A stretch of 64,000 bases of DNA, from assembly GCF_030272615.1 (NCBI RefSeq), contig NW_026728918.1, positions 312,001-376,000 on the forward strand. The letters run 5' to 3'. Below the pieces are notes generated by a model, which saw nothing but the letters and a program-made list of their open reading frames with translations, was not told where the DNA came from and did no database searches. The translations under genes and the position numbers were made by a program. Positions 42,991 through 54,945 of the stretch are shown piece by piece; position 1 is the first letter of the stretch, and each line of letters starts with the position of its first letter. The stretch comes from Cryptomeria japonica. Taxonomy: Eukaryota > Streptophyta > Pinopsida > Cupressales > Cupressaceae.

Positions 42991-45045
42991 TTTGATTAAG
43001 GGTAGATATGTTTTGAGGGGACTACAAACCTCGTACAACAGGTTTTGAGGGGACCCAAAACCCCACAAGTTTTGAAGGGACCTGAAACCCTCAGATTTTA
43101 CCAGGATATGGAACCCACAGTACAACGCTCCTAAACAAAAAGAGCATCACCATACCAACAGCCACACTAAACACTGGATATAAACTCATCCCTAACACAT
43201 ACAAAAGGGTTTTACAAGGCTCCCTAAACCTACAAATATGTCCATGGGTGTATCCAGGCACCCATCACCTTCAAAAACACCAGATTACAATAATTCAACA
43301 CATTCTCACAATCTAGACAAATGGGGTTTTGAACTATGGCTACCCTATCCTTCATCATGAGTTTTAAACTGGCTCTCACAACCAACACACAAGGGTTTTC
43401 ATAGGCTCCCTTAACATGTAACAAAGTATTCAGTGTGCCAACAACACAACTTACCCTTAACCAAAAACCACAACTAGCCAGTCTGGCCCCTTTAAAATTG
43501 CTAGCATCCAGCTTGCCTATTGGAAGAACAAAACTCCCACAACTAACACAAATGGAAAAGAGAAAAAGACTAAAAGCACAAGCAGCATACCACAAAACTT
43601 TGGGTTTTACCAGGCTCCCACAAACTCAATCAAAAGGGGGATATTGAAAGGCATCCCAAATCTTTAAGATGGGTTTTAAAATGGATCCCATAACCAGCAG
43701 GAAGAAACTCGTAACCACCCAGCATCTGATCAGACCCCACCTTTCAGCACAGCACCTCTCCACCTCTATAGGACAAGGACCCACCTTAATAGGGGTTGAA
43801 AGGAAAGAGACCAACAGAAAAAAGAGCCAATCTTCTAACCTCAAAAAAAAGTCCAGCAACCAACAAGTAACCTCATAATGCTTAGCTAGATATAAGGGTT
43901 TTGAATAGGCTCCCAAAACCTTGAACAAAAGGAGAGGCATGCACCAGAAAGACTCTATTCCAGCAATCTTCACCAAAATATCCACATTTATAGGAGATGA
44001 GGGTAAAATACCCAACAACATAAAAAAAAATCAAGAGCACAACCAACCTCGAAAAATAGGGGCTCCAAAACCCCTAGCAGGAGCTATCGCACAAAACTCA
44101 GTCCCCAACTCTTCCCTCTATAGAAGAATGGTCCACCTCAATAGGACAAACTGAGATAAATGGAAAAATGTCAGCCTATAAGACACCATAGAATATCTTG
44201 AAAAGAATAGATCCAAAAAATCCCTCACAATCTGCAATAGACAACTCTGAATAGCCACACCAAAAAAAAATAGGGACCTCCCACACAGAGGCCCCCCATC
44301 GACACCAAAACTTTCCCATAGGGCAGAGTACAACCTATGGGCAAAAGGGAAACCAGGAAAACACAAAAAATACATTCTCCTTAAACTCCACTCGGATCCC
44401 AAACAACCCCCTCACTCCAAGGCTCGATATAGAAAGCACATTCTACGGATAGAGAAAGGAAAGCAATCACCGCATCCACCACAACTAGAGCCAAGCAACT
44501 GCAGGACCAATGTACATGAGAGGAAGCACTGACAAAAAGAGAGGCCAACAGGCTTGGACAAAAATCCCCATCGCAACACACAACCCCAACCTCACTCGAA
44601 AAGACCCCCATAGAGAACACCCTCAGCTTAACATATCCATCATCGATCATAAGAAGACCAACGGGCAAAGAAGAATTAAAGCCAGCTAAAAAAAAAAGCC
44701 CTTCTGCCAAACGAGCAACGGTCGAGCACAAACAAACCACGGGGCAAAAATAAAATGCCCTTAACAACCCCACACGAAGCATCAGACCCGACCCCAACCT
44801 TCTTAAGATCACTACAAGAAGCCAAAAGGGAGGAGGGGCACCACACAAGCAGCGTCTTGAGCAGTTTCTGAGCACAACCATCCTCCCAATGTTTACACTA
44901 GTCACACCTCCCCTTCTACGCCATGGCTTCCTAAAACACTAGTCGCACTTCCACTTCTGCTCCTTATCCCGCCCATGCTTTTTTGAATATTGCAATTTGT
45001 TGTGATTGTATAGTTTATACATCACCATGTTATTGGATATCCATA
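42991..45045 (-). mobile_element. Unclassified 2-kb retroposon (inverted-repeat arm A)
   Basis: Flanked by an 18-bp target duplication and ending on the minus strand in a TTAATCAAA tail preceded by GGTTT..GTCCCCTCAAAAC words, so probably a non-LTR retroposon. Minus-strand frames at 44381-44905 (174 codons) and 44118-44402 are matched by frames in the other arm, but contain no RT or endonuclease motif; they are hydrophobic and Cys-rich. A short word like GGGTTTTACCAGGCTCCC returns every 100-300 bp (43207, 43392, 43603, 43896). Family and coding status unknown. Confidence 0.55.
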
Positions 45046-45063
45046 GGTTGCTTAATAAATATT

Positions 45064-47044
45064 AACTTATATCAAACGAGTAATTAATGGTCCTAAAGTT
45101 AATTTTAAGTTATTTTAAAAGATAATTAAATGATTAAAATAACGGAATTAGGAAAACATAGAAGAGAAGAAATTTGTAATAGAGTTCACCAAAATGCTAC
45201 GTCTTCGGGTCCATCTCCAATGAGTGACCGGTCCTTAATTAATCCACAAATTCTCCTTGTTCTCTAATGAGATGTACAAAATTTCCCCTTCTTCAAGTAA
45301 AAATAAACTTGAGTTAAAGCCTTTCTCAACTATTTGCATATAGTTGAATTCAAATAATTATCTAATTCGCAATTTCCTCACCCATTCCTCACAAGCCAAA
45401 ATCTCCCCCCTTAAATACTATTTTGATATTCTAATTAGAGGTTTATTATAATATTTTATATCCCATAAAAATAAGCCCAAAATCCTATGATATCCCATCG
45501 GCTTAATAATATATTTCAAAATCCTTATAAAAATGGGCTTTTATAGATTCTGGAATTAACAAAAATTGTGTTAGTTGATGACCGTATGATATAGTGGTCT
45601 GGAGGAATTTTAGCTATATGAGTGGTCAGTGTTCAAACCCACCAGACCACCTTGTTAGGTGGTTGGGGTTTAGACCCACTAGACTAGACTTGACTAAACA
45701 TATTTGGTAAAATATGTTGTCTAGGATGAAAGAACAACAAACACAATAAACACTTAACCTAACTTTTGGAAAAAATGGAAGATGACAAAGAGGCTCCTCG
45801 AAGCCCAAATTTACACTAGTTATAACACAAGAAAAGACACACTAATTACATTGTAACACTCTAGAATCAGTATCATAGACTATAATAGAATCAAGTCCAC
45901 ATCTTGGTATCTCTACATAACAAGGACATGTAGGGAACTCCTGGACTTGAATCATGACCCAATCACCTCTCCACAAAAGTTGCAATTAGCTAATAAGTTG
46001 AGGATTTATGTTTCGACCAAATGAAGTACCTATGGTGAGTAACTTTAGGGTGTGATGATGTACCCTTGCACTAAAAACACCACAATCACTTAATTAATAA
46101 GGTTTCTAGTTGCAATTCAGGGATGCCTAAGTACATGCTACAATAGTGAGGCACTCAAGTCTCTAATCGACCTGGCACAGCCCATATGTCCACATCCCAA
46201 TTGACATCACACGAAACTATTATAAACACTTAATCTTTGGCTCTTTACTTTACCTTATTGATATAGCAACCCAAAGAAAAATACCAGAGGTCAACCCTAG
46301 GGGGATGAAAACCCTAGGAAGGCCTTCTACTAAATGATAAAAGAGGGGACATTATTGCACATTTCTACTACACCCAAGTTCCATGAGGGAAAGGGGAGAG
46401 GATATGTGTGTGAAACGGTTATGGTTCACCTGATAGAAATATGCAAGGACACCGAATATGGAGGGAACTCATTCTTTAGCATAAGGAATTTGAAGTGTTC
46501 TCTATGCTAGGAAATCACAAGAACACTTTATACTAGCTCTCAATCAAACATTAGTACTATTATAGTTTTTCTCCCTCTATACTATGCAATCAAATGTTAA
46601 AACTTTTATATTCTGGTGGAAGTTCATTTTGGTGGATATATGATGGTTGGACATATCAACCATGTTGAAGATAATTATTCCTCGAAGTATAGGGATCATT
46701 AGGTCTCACAGTGAGATACATGACCTAAGCACACCGACATGTTTATAGGGTGAGTTCTATTTATTTTAGGATGTGATCAAATAGATTATTCATCTTTCAA
46801 AGATAGCTCCCTTCTTCTCTTATAATTCAGATTTCCTAATGTTTGATTGTTTCATATATTGAGTGTTTGATCATATTTTCTCATCGCTATAGAATCTTTT
46901 TGACCATTACGAGTGCCTAGGCATTGCATGGACTACAACTCTGAATTTTTGAGTCTGATGCTACCTTTTCAACTAAGCATTCCATTATTGTTGTCAATGT
47001 ATTTCATTTCATTATAATTCAATCTATTGTAGTGGTTAAGTTAT
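45064..47044. other. Unassigned AT-rich DNA
   Basis: No recognisable gene. The first part could be the remainder of the host Copia 3' LTR. A possible tRNA-derived SINE head lies at 45580-45660. A minus-strand frame at 45626-45808 covers the same place and is not believed. Confidence 0.4.
45580..45660 (+). repeat. Possible tRNA-derived SINE head
   Basis: TGATATAGTGG (45587-45597) resembles a pol III A box and GTTCAAACCC (45631-45640) a B box, with tRNA-like spacing. GTGGTCTGG and CCAGACCACC could pair as a stem. No poly-A tail or target duplication was found, so this may be a chance match. Confidence 0.3.
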
Positions 47045-47652
47045 TAAACTAGCCATTTACATTTTTTAGAAGAATTGAATGAGATGTTACAAGAAGATCT
47101 AATTACTTCTACACCTAAATATAATAGATGCATTAAATGTTTTTGTAAACATTACTTTGATATTACTCTCCGCTCGAAAGTACAATATAATAAATTTGAG
47201 GTGAATAATAAAATTAAATATAATCGTAATATTATAAATAGATGCAATCGTTGATAGACAAAATCAACATTAATTGGACAAGATTTGATGATTTCCAAGA
47301 AATACAATACAACCACGAACACATCACATCACCTCATATATCAATCCTTGAAAAAGATAAATACCATGACCTGCCAATTGCTTTTATTGATCATTTACTA
47401 AATTCAACTCATTTATACTAGTTCGAATCTAACTTACTAAGAAGTTTGCCTTGATAAATCTCAAGCAGTCAAACGATATTCACCTCAACAGACAAAAGAA
47501 TGCATAAATTTCTGCAATATTCAACAGTCATGGCTCTGCTATATTTAGCTAGCGACTAATATATACTACGTGTTTAGCCCTCTCCACTGATAAGCAGTGA
47601 AGATAGAGATCTGCAGTAGTTTTTCATTTTTACTGGAAATATGATATGGTGG

Positions 47653-47874
47653 TCAGGCACAGTTCTTTGCACAGACGCCTCCACCATCAGCGCAGCGTGC
47701 AATTTGCCAAGGGCAGCAAAAGTGGGCAGGAGGACATTCATCGTGGCTAAAACACTCGTTGTCAGTGTCGCACTGCGCTGAAACCATTCTCAACCCTTCA
47801 AATATCACCACCAACATTAATAGTATTAAAAACTTCTTCTCAAACTGCATGACTCCTAATTTCATTGCACCCAT
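47653..47874 (-). CDS. Small secreted cysteine-rich peptide 1
   Basis: A 73-residue protein: short basic N-terminus, a hydrophobic core (KKFLILLMLVVIFEG) and likely signal-peptidase cleavage after VSA, leaving a mature peptide of about 40 residues that starts QCDTDNEC. The mature part has eight cysteines spaced C-x5-C-x5-C-x5-CC-x6-C-x6-C-x3-C, enough for four disulfides. The C-x5-C-x5-CC core resembles whey-acidic-protein domains, but the C-terminal spacing differs, so no family is assigned. A secreted defence, inhibitor or signalling peptide is plausible; this is inference. The start is chosen because the Met is conserved in the paralogue at 54946-55173, while upstream codons are not. No intron is needed. 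Frame intact. Confidence 0.75.
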   Translation of the reverse strand: MGAMKLGVMQFEKKFLILLMLVVIFEGLRMVSAQCDTDNECFSHDECPPAHFCCPWQIARCADGGGVCAKNCA

Positions 47875-47913
47875 TCTTGTTTGGCGAGTGATTGAATAAC
47901 AGTGTATGCTGTG

Positions 47914-47923
47914 CTTAAATAAG
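47914..47923 (-). promoter_or_regulatory. Candidate TATA box of cysteine-rich gene 1
   Basis: On the minus strand CTTATTTAAG about 40 bp before the ATG. The identical ten bases stand at 55225-55234 before gene 2, and the surrounding CAGCATAC is also kept. Confidence 0.5.
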
Positions 47924-48639
47924 TGATTTGGACGTTCTGTTCAAGGAAAGGTAGGACAAATATATGAAATAATAATCTCCTCCTCGTGCAGTGTTTGGTT
48001 TTTTTGGTTGTTTGATTGTTTGGGCCGACTGTTTATGCTGGGAAGAATCCAGGGCTTTTATTTGAGGTGTTTGGAAGAGGAATCTGAAACGGCAGTAGAA
48101 ATTTAATGGAATTTGATAATATGTAAGATATGTATTATGTTATGTATATGTTATATGCAGTGGGAAACGTTTTCTTATTTATAAAACTTTGGGAAACCCC
48201 TCAAATGAGACTCACATTATATTTTTATAACGATTTTAACATGTTAGATCTAATTGCAAGGTTTAATTTGATAAATGCAGCTCACATACGTGGATGCCAG
48301 CTTATAATCTAAAGTGCAAATCTAGAAAGCTAAGTTTAAAAATGAAAGAGAAAACAGAGCTGGAAAAAAGAAGACTGCAATAGAAAAATATAATGATATT
48401 GAAAAACTAGAATTCATTAACTTGTAAAATAATTACAGTAAGCTGTCTTTTATAGACAACAAGACTTCTCCATTCCAATGAATATGAGTAGAAAGAATAA
48501 AACAAAAAAACAATAAAATTGTTTTATCTAAAACAAGGTTTTAGGTAGAAGTTGAGAGATCGCAAATGATGTTTTATTAAAACATAAAGCTGAAAGCTAA
48601 AAAACAGAAAGCGTGATTTGCTAAACTCCAACACATCAT

Positions 48640-49545
48640 TCCAATCGCATAGCTTTGATCTTATCTTCAATCTCCCCCTGAATGATCAATAAAGGTGAGT
48701 CCCACTGATTTCTGAAGGCAATAAAACTTGTGGTTGGAAGAGCTTTGGTGAAAATATCAGCAACTTGTTCAGATGAAGGACACAACTGCAACTCCACTTG
48801 TCCATCTTGAACCCAGTCATGAATGTAATGATGTTGATTCTCTATGTGCTTCATTCTGGCATGAAACATGGGATTATTTGTCATGAAAATAGTTCTATTG
48901 TTATCACAATAGATGGTGGCTGGATGCTCCGGAGCCAAATATAAATCTATCAATATCCGTCTAATCCAAATTGCTTGACAACTTGCTGATGAAGTTGCCA
49001 TGTATTTCTGCTTCTGTTGAAGAAAAAGCCACTATTACCTATTTTGTACTATTCCAAGATACAACTCTAGAGCCAAATGAAAAAAACATAACTTGATGTA
49101 GATTTCCTATCATCCACTGAACTAGCCCAATCTGAATCTGTGTAACCAACTAGCTCAAACTATACTATGAGAGAATACTCAATGCCAAAATTTTGTGTAC
49201 CACTCACATACATCATAATTCTTTTAAAAGTCTACCAATGTGACTCATGTGGATCCTACATGAACCGAGAGATGAGGCTCGGAACATACATAATATCAAG
49301 CCTACTGGTTGTGAGGTATATGAGGCCACCAACCAAACTCCTATACCAAGTAGCATCAACCTTGGGACTAGCATCTTCCTTGGTTAATTTTTCACCAAGT
49401 GCTTTGCATGCCATCATTCGAAACTTCTTCAATAAATCAACTACATACTTAGTTTGGGAAATAAATATACCTTCTCACATTTGTGTACTTCCACACCAAG
49501 AAAATAGTGCATGAGTCCTAGATCCGACATTTCAAATTCTTGTTT
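48640..49545 (-). pseudogene. Copia RT-RNase H fragment, antisense
   Basis: Right to left: SDLGLMHYFLGVEVHKCE (RT end, about 49530), degraded middle, then an open RNase H block at 48636-49001 with SCQAIWIRRILIDL, CDNNRTIFMTNNPMFHARMK, HIENQHHYI and EQVADIFTKALP. It differs from the host Copia at 40400-42480 and is a separate truncated element. It sits in the upstream region of cysteine-rich gene 1: a GTGGGAAACGTTTT...AAAACTTTGGGAAAC sequence stands on both sides (about 48161-48199 and 49602-49640). Confidence 0.8.
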
Positions 49546-49789
49546 CATTTTATCGGAGAATAGTGCATAACATATGTATTATGTTATCGGAGAATGGTGG
49601 GAAACGTTTTTCTTATGTATAAAACTTTGGGAAACGTTTTATAACTATATGTTAACATATACATGTGTATAATTATAACTATGTCTATAGCAGGGTGACG
49701 GAAACGTATATTTTGACCTGAACATATGGAACCATTGCACTCTCTACTTGTGTGAAAAACTATTATCGAGTATCCTATTATTCTTATTC

Positions 49790-50314
49790 TCGTGGAGAGT
49801 TAATTGAGTTAACTGATTTGATGAACTGGTCAGGATTTGAACATGTGTTGTAGGATTTTGAAATTGAAATTCATTTTGATTTTGATTTAAATTTGAATTT
49901 TGATTTTTGAATAATGAAATTCAAATGCACATTCCGCCGAAATTTGATGAAATTCAAATTTGAGGAATTGGAATTAGATGAAATTCAAATTTAGGGGGGA
50001 TTTGGAGGAATTAAAGTTAATTAATTGAATAATTTAAGTGAAATTATTTAATCATTAGAAATGCAATTAATTAAATAATAAAGTTTATTTAAGTAAGGAA
50101 TAAATCATAATTAATATTTAATTAATATTTGAAGAAAGGTTTAAATGACTAATTGATTAAGAAATAGAAATTGGATAATTAGTATTTGTAGAAGGTGTTG
50201 ATTAAGTCAGTTGAGAAGAAATATGATTATATTAATTAAAGAATTAAAGAATTACTTAATTAATTAGATGAATAATTAGTGTGCGATTAGTGAGACATTT
50301 TTAGGTCTCTACAT
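49790..50314 (-). repeat. Possible LTR remnant, AT-rich
   Basis: On the minus strand the right end reads TGTAGAGACCTAAAAATGTC, close to the TGTGATACCCTAAAAATGG start of the Gypsy-2 LTRs, and the body has the same ATTAATTAAATA-rich text. The left boundary is a guess. No internal region adjoins it, so it would be a solo or truncated LTR. Confidence 0.4.
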
Positions 50315-50397
50315 TTATTATGAATAATTATTGATTGATAGTTAATTTTTTTCATAAAATGTCAAATGAAAGACCTTGAAATGGCCATACCGTCATA

Positions 50398-51062
50398 AAA
50401 TTTTCTTATGATAACCTTCAAATGTTGATGAATTTGGTAACCTTGCATACCAAGAGTGCCCTCCCTTCAAGGAAGTAGAAATTGAAGAAAAATAATTTGA
50501 ACCTTCTCAAGATTTGTATCCAGTTCCTGAAAAATTTCTTAAAGGTTCAAATATTGATGAACCTAATCTACATCTAGAGGTTTCTCTCCTTGGGGATGAA
50601 GAAATCATGGAAGGTGAATTTGGACTTATCAAGGATGTGAATCCAGTCCTTGAAAAAATTGTAGAACTTTTACATATAGATGAAGTTGATAATTGTGTGC
50701 ATCTAGAGGGTTTTCCCAGCAAAGAAAAAGAAACTAAGCAAGGAGAAAATATTTTTTTAGAAAACCTTCAAAAGTTGATGAATTTGGTAACCTTGCATAC
50801 CAAGAGTGCCCTCCCTTCAAGGAAGTAGAAATTGAAGAAAAATAATTTGAACCTTCTCAAGATTTGTATCCAGTTCCTAAAAAATTTAAGAACTTCAAAT
50901 TCTGATGAACTTGATGATCCTGTACATCTGGATGACCTGGCCTTCAGGGATGAAGAAATTGAGGAACAAGAATTTGTTCCGCACCCGCATTTTGATGGAG
51001 GCTTTCCTTTACAGATAAATATGAATGTTGTTATGGATGAAGTGAATGTTGAGATACTATAA
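50398..51062 (+). pseudogene. Acidic-repeat coding sequence, decayed
   Basis: Plus-strand frames give a series of acidic repeats: SNVDEFGNLAYQECPPFKEV, EPSQDLYPVPEKFLKGSNID, DEVDNCVHLEGF, then SKVDEFGNLAYQEC again and NSDELDDPVHLDDL, DEEIEEQEF. A 125-bp piece is almost exactly repeated (50413-50537 and 50763-50887, 350 bp apart), and both copies share the stop in GAAAAATAATTTG. Frameshifts separate the parts. The same protein family appears at 17385-17640. Function unknown; no domain recognised. Confidence 0.55.
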
Positions 51063-51123
51063 TTCGAATGGATTTTGTTTAGATGGCCCATCGGTAGTAA
51101 ATATGAATAGCTTCTAAATTACA

Positions 51124-53200
51124 TGGATATCCACTAACATGGTGATATATTAACTATGCAATCACAACAAATTACAATATTTAAAAAAGCATGGACAGGA
51201 TAAGGAGCGGAAGTGGATGCGCTACTAGTGTTTCAAAAAGCCATGGCGTAGAAGGGGGAGTCTTAGAAGATGGGGATGGTAAAGATGATGACAAATTTAA
51301 ATGTTGGGAGGACAATTATGCTCGGAAACTACTAGAGACGCTGCGTGCGTGCTGTCACACCTCCTTTTTGGCTACTTGGAGTGATCTCAAGTAGGTCGGG
51401 GTCGGGTCTGATGCTTCGTGTGGGGTTGTTAAGGGCACTTAACTTTTGCCCCATGGTTTGTTCGTGCTCGGTCGTTGCCCGTTTGGAGGATCGGTTTGCT
51501 CTTTGGAAGAAGGGCTTGTTGTTTTAGTTGTCTTTAACTCTGCTTTTCCCATTGATCTTCTGATGATCGATGCTAGATCTGTTGAGTTGAGGGTGTTCTT
51601 TATGGAAGTCTTTTCGGGTGAGGTTGGGGCTCTACATGGCGATGGGGATTTTTGTCCTATCCTCTCGACCTCTCTTTTCGTCAATGCTTCCTCTTGTGGA
51701 CATTGGTCCTGTGGCTCCTTGGCTCTAGTTGTGGTGGATGCAATGATTGTTTTCCTTTCTCTATCCGTAGAATGTTCTTTCTCAGTCGAGCCTTGGAATG
51801 AGGGGGTTATTTGGGATCCAGGTGGAGTTTCAGGAGAATGGTTTTTTTGTGTTTACCTGGTTTCCCTTTTCCCCATAGGTTGTATTCTGCCCCATGGGAA
51901 ATTTCTGTTGTGGGTGGGTGTGGGAGATCCCTTTTCTTTTTTGGTGTGGCTATTTAGAATTGTCTCTTGCCGATTGTGAAGGAGTTTTTGGATCTAGTAT
52001 TTTCAAGAGATTGTCTGGTGTTTTACAGGCTGTTTTTTTTTTCATTTATCTCAGTTTGTCCTCTTGAGGTAGATCATTCTTCTATAGAGGGGAAGAGTTG
52101 TGGGATAAGTTTTGTGGGATGGCTCCTCTTGGGCGTTTTGGAACTGTTGTTTTTTGAGGCTGGTTGTGCTCTTTCTTTTGTTTCTTTGCTATTGGGGTTT
52201 TTACCCTCATCTCCTATAAAGGTAGATATTTTTGTGTAGCTTGCTGGAATAGTCTTTCTGGTATAGGCCTCTCCTTTTGTTCAAGGTTTTGGGATCCTAT
52301 TAAAAACCCTTCTATCCAGCTAAGAATTATGAGGTTACTTGTTGGTTGCTGGACTTTGTTTTGAGGTTAGAAGCTTGGCTCTTTCCTTTTAGCCCCTATT
52401 GATGTGGGTCCTTGTCCTATAGAGGTGGAGAGGTGTTGTGTTGAAAGTTGGGCTCTAATCAGATGTTGGGTGGTTACAAGTTTCTTCTTGCTAGTTATGG
52501 GATCCATTTTAAAACCCATCTTGAAGATTTGGGATGCCTTTCAATATCCCCCTTTTGACTTAGTTTGTGGGAGCCTGGTAAAACCCATAGTTTGGTTGTT
52601 TGTTTCTTATGCTTGTAGTATTTTTCTCTTTTCCATTTGTGCTGGTTCTAGGAGTTTTGTTCTTCCCATAGGCAAGCTGGATACTAGCAATTTTAAAGGG
52701 CCCAGTCTGGCCAGTTGTGGTTTGGTTAAGGGTTAGTTGTGATGTTGGTAGGGTGAATACTTTGTTACAGGTTAAGGGAGCCTGGGAAAACCCTTGTGTG
52801 TTACTTGTGAGAGGTAGTTTAAAACTCATGATGAAGGATAGGGGAGCCCTTCAAGACCCCATTTATCAAGACTGTGAGAATATATTGAATTATTGTAATC
52901 TGGTGTTGTTGAAGGTGATGGGTATCTAGTGTTGTTGAAGGTGATGGGTACCTGGATACACCAATGGACACATTTTTAGGTTTAGGGAGCCTTGTAAAAC
53001 TCTTGTGTATGTGTTAGGGATGATTTTATGTCCAGTTTTTGGTGTGGCTATTGGTATGTTGATGCCCTTTTCTTTTAGTAGTGTTGTACTATGGGTTCCA
53101 AATCCTGGTAAAATTTGAGGGTTTCGGGTCCCTTCAAAACCTGTGGGGTTTCAGGTCCCCTCAAAACATGTTTACCCTTAATCAAAAACATTTATTAAGA
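51124..53200 (+). mobile_element. Unclassified 2-kb retroposon (inverted-repeat arm B)
   Basis: Inverted relative of 42991-45045. The similarity starts at the TGGATATCCA that begins the arm-A element and runs to the TTAATCAAAAAC tail. A plus-strand frame at 51446-51979 (177 codons) matches 44381-44905 in blocks such as LLMID, FSGEVG, HGDGDFCP, SLALVVVDAMI and FLSLSVEC. A 26-bp tandem duplication of GTGTTGTTGAAGGTGATGGG lies at about 52901-52952. Diverged from arm A by many substitutions and small indels. Confidence 0.6.
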
Positions 53201-53523
53201 AAGCATCATCAATCCAAATAGATCATATCACCAATAGGATATTTTCATTGATGTAAAGTACTATGGAAGCCTCAAAATTATTAATGTGTAATGATGATGT
53301 TAGAAAATTATAGGACCATCAAATATTGGGTAGACCTAGAGGATTGTGCAAGCTATAGATTAATAATAAGTTTCTAGCTTATGATCTAAATTCCATTATG
53401 GCATTCATGTACCAAGGCTATATTGCTAGTTATGTCCACCCCTTACATGATGTCCATATATATACATAGACACACTAATAGATGTTGTTATCTATGGATA
53501 GATTGTCTCTATACTCCTAACCA
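53201..53523 (-). repeat. Inverted copy of the host Copia LTR start
   Basis: Read on the minus strand from 53523 it matches 42651-42990 (TGGTTAGGAGTATAGAG onward) up to the retroposon insertion point. Similarity ends exactly at the LTR terminus. No polypurine tract or target duplication adjoins it. Confidence 0.65.
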
Positions 53524-54128
53524 TCTTTAGAATCATGATGTCATTAAATATTTGGATTATTATATCTTAGAGTATGATGCATGAATAAAGGCCCCACATG
53601 TTTAAATGGTTAATTTTAACTTTGTTAGGATACAATTACAATGATTACTTATCTCACTTAGATGGAATTAGATGTGAATGGTCAATTGAACAATCATTCT
53701 ACTTATTTTGGATTCATTTTCTTTTCAATAAAAGAGATAGTATCTTAAAGCACTTAAAGGTCCTAATAACGATGCATAATATAAAAATAATAATTTTATT
53801 GCTTAGAGAGATGATCTTGGTATATAAGTTGAGTACTACATTTTCTAGATTGAAGATATTAATATGAAATTCTATCCCAAACTAAAATTAAATGAAGAAC
53901 TTGATTATAAAGAATAATAACACTTAGAGCCTTTACAAACCCATTAAAAACTTATTCGTAAGGGCTAAAGCTTAAATTATATCCAAAGTTAGATATATTG
54001 CTCCTAAAATAATGCCCAAAACTAACTATATCTTTTAATCAACTCTTGGTTGTAAAAGAACATTATCCAAGCTTCTAGTCTTCTGCATCTATCAAAGTCC
54101 TTCCATCCTTATTAATGACCCTTTCAAT
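53524..54128. other. Unassigned AT-rich DNA
   Basis: A plus-strand frame at 53598-53867 (89 codons) has no recognisable feature. Nothing else seen. Confidence 0.4.
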
Positions 54129-54145
54129 GATTTAATGATGTAGAG
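54129..54145. repeat. Target duplication of short retroposon (left)
   Basis: GATTTAATGATGTAGAG matches GATTTAATGATGTACAG at 54434-54450 with one difference. Confidence 0.8.
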
Positions 54146-54433
54146 TTTTTTATTAAGATAAAATGGGTTTTACAGGGACCCGAAACCCAAATCCAAAATA
54201 AAATAACTAAACAATAGCGAAATAGTCTAAAGCGAGTGGCCCAACAAAGTCAAAAACAAGGGAAACACCCCATAGAGCTCACCTAAGAAATAACAGTAAA
54301 ACCTAGACAATCCTACCAAAAACTAACCAAGAGCTTCCATAAGCTCAAAATTTTTCTCAATGATGTTTTTTTGTTAATTTCTTCAAGCTCCTCCAAGATG
54401 TTCCATGTGTCCCTGTGGATTCTTATCCAGGTT
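54146..54433 (-). mobile_element. 288-bp truncated non-LTR retroposon
   Basis: Flanked by a 17-bp target duplication. On the minus strand it ends TTTCGGGTCCCTGTAAAACC, then CATTTTATCTTAATAAAAA, an A-rich 3' tail. This fits a 5'-truncated LINE. Its terminal words match those at the tail of the two inverted-repeat elements and at 487-530, so they belong to one family. Confidence 0.7.
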
Positions 54434-54945
54434 CTTCTTTTTAGATTTAATGATGTACAGTTAATATTTTATTTTGTTATAAATTCTTTATATGATTACA
54501 TTTTCAAAATAGTCATTTATATTTTGTATTAAAATTGAATGAGATGTGACAAAAGGATTTAGTTACTTCCACCCAAAAACGTAACAGATCGATGAAATGT
54601 GTTTGTAACATTGCCTTAATATTACTACTTGCTCAAAAGCATTTGAGGTGAATAATAAAATTAATTATAATCTTAAAATGATAAGTAGACGCAATTGTTG
54701 ATAGACAAAATCACAATAACGATTCTTCTTGATTCTTCATTTGTGTAGTTCACTCACACATTAATTTGATTATTTCAAACAAATACAATACAATGACGAA
54801 CACATCACGTCCAACTCATTTATACTAGTTCGAATCTAACTAAGAAGTTTGCATTAATAAATCCCAAGCATTCGAACGATATTCAGCTCAACCAACAAAT
54901 GAATACATAAACTTCTGCAATATTCAAGAGTCTTGGATCCCGAGA

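Larger units (their letters stand above)
47045..48330. repeat. Segmental duplication around cysteine-rich gene 1
   Basis: Downstream, coding and upstream sequence of the gene at 47653-47874 aligns with 54510-55580 around the second gene. Parts of the upstream region also recur at 59490-59700 and 60640-60805. Confidence 0.75.

Noticed and set aside
43230-43595. 121-codon minus-strand frame in arm A
   Set aside because: Partly matched in arm B, but it spans the recurring short words and shows no domain, so it is not listed as a gene.
49167-49514. 115-codon plus-strand frame
   Set aside because: Opposite the decayed Copia RT, which reads on the minus strand.
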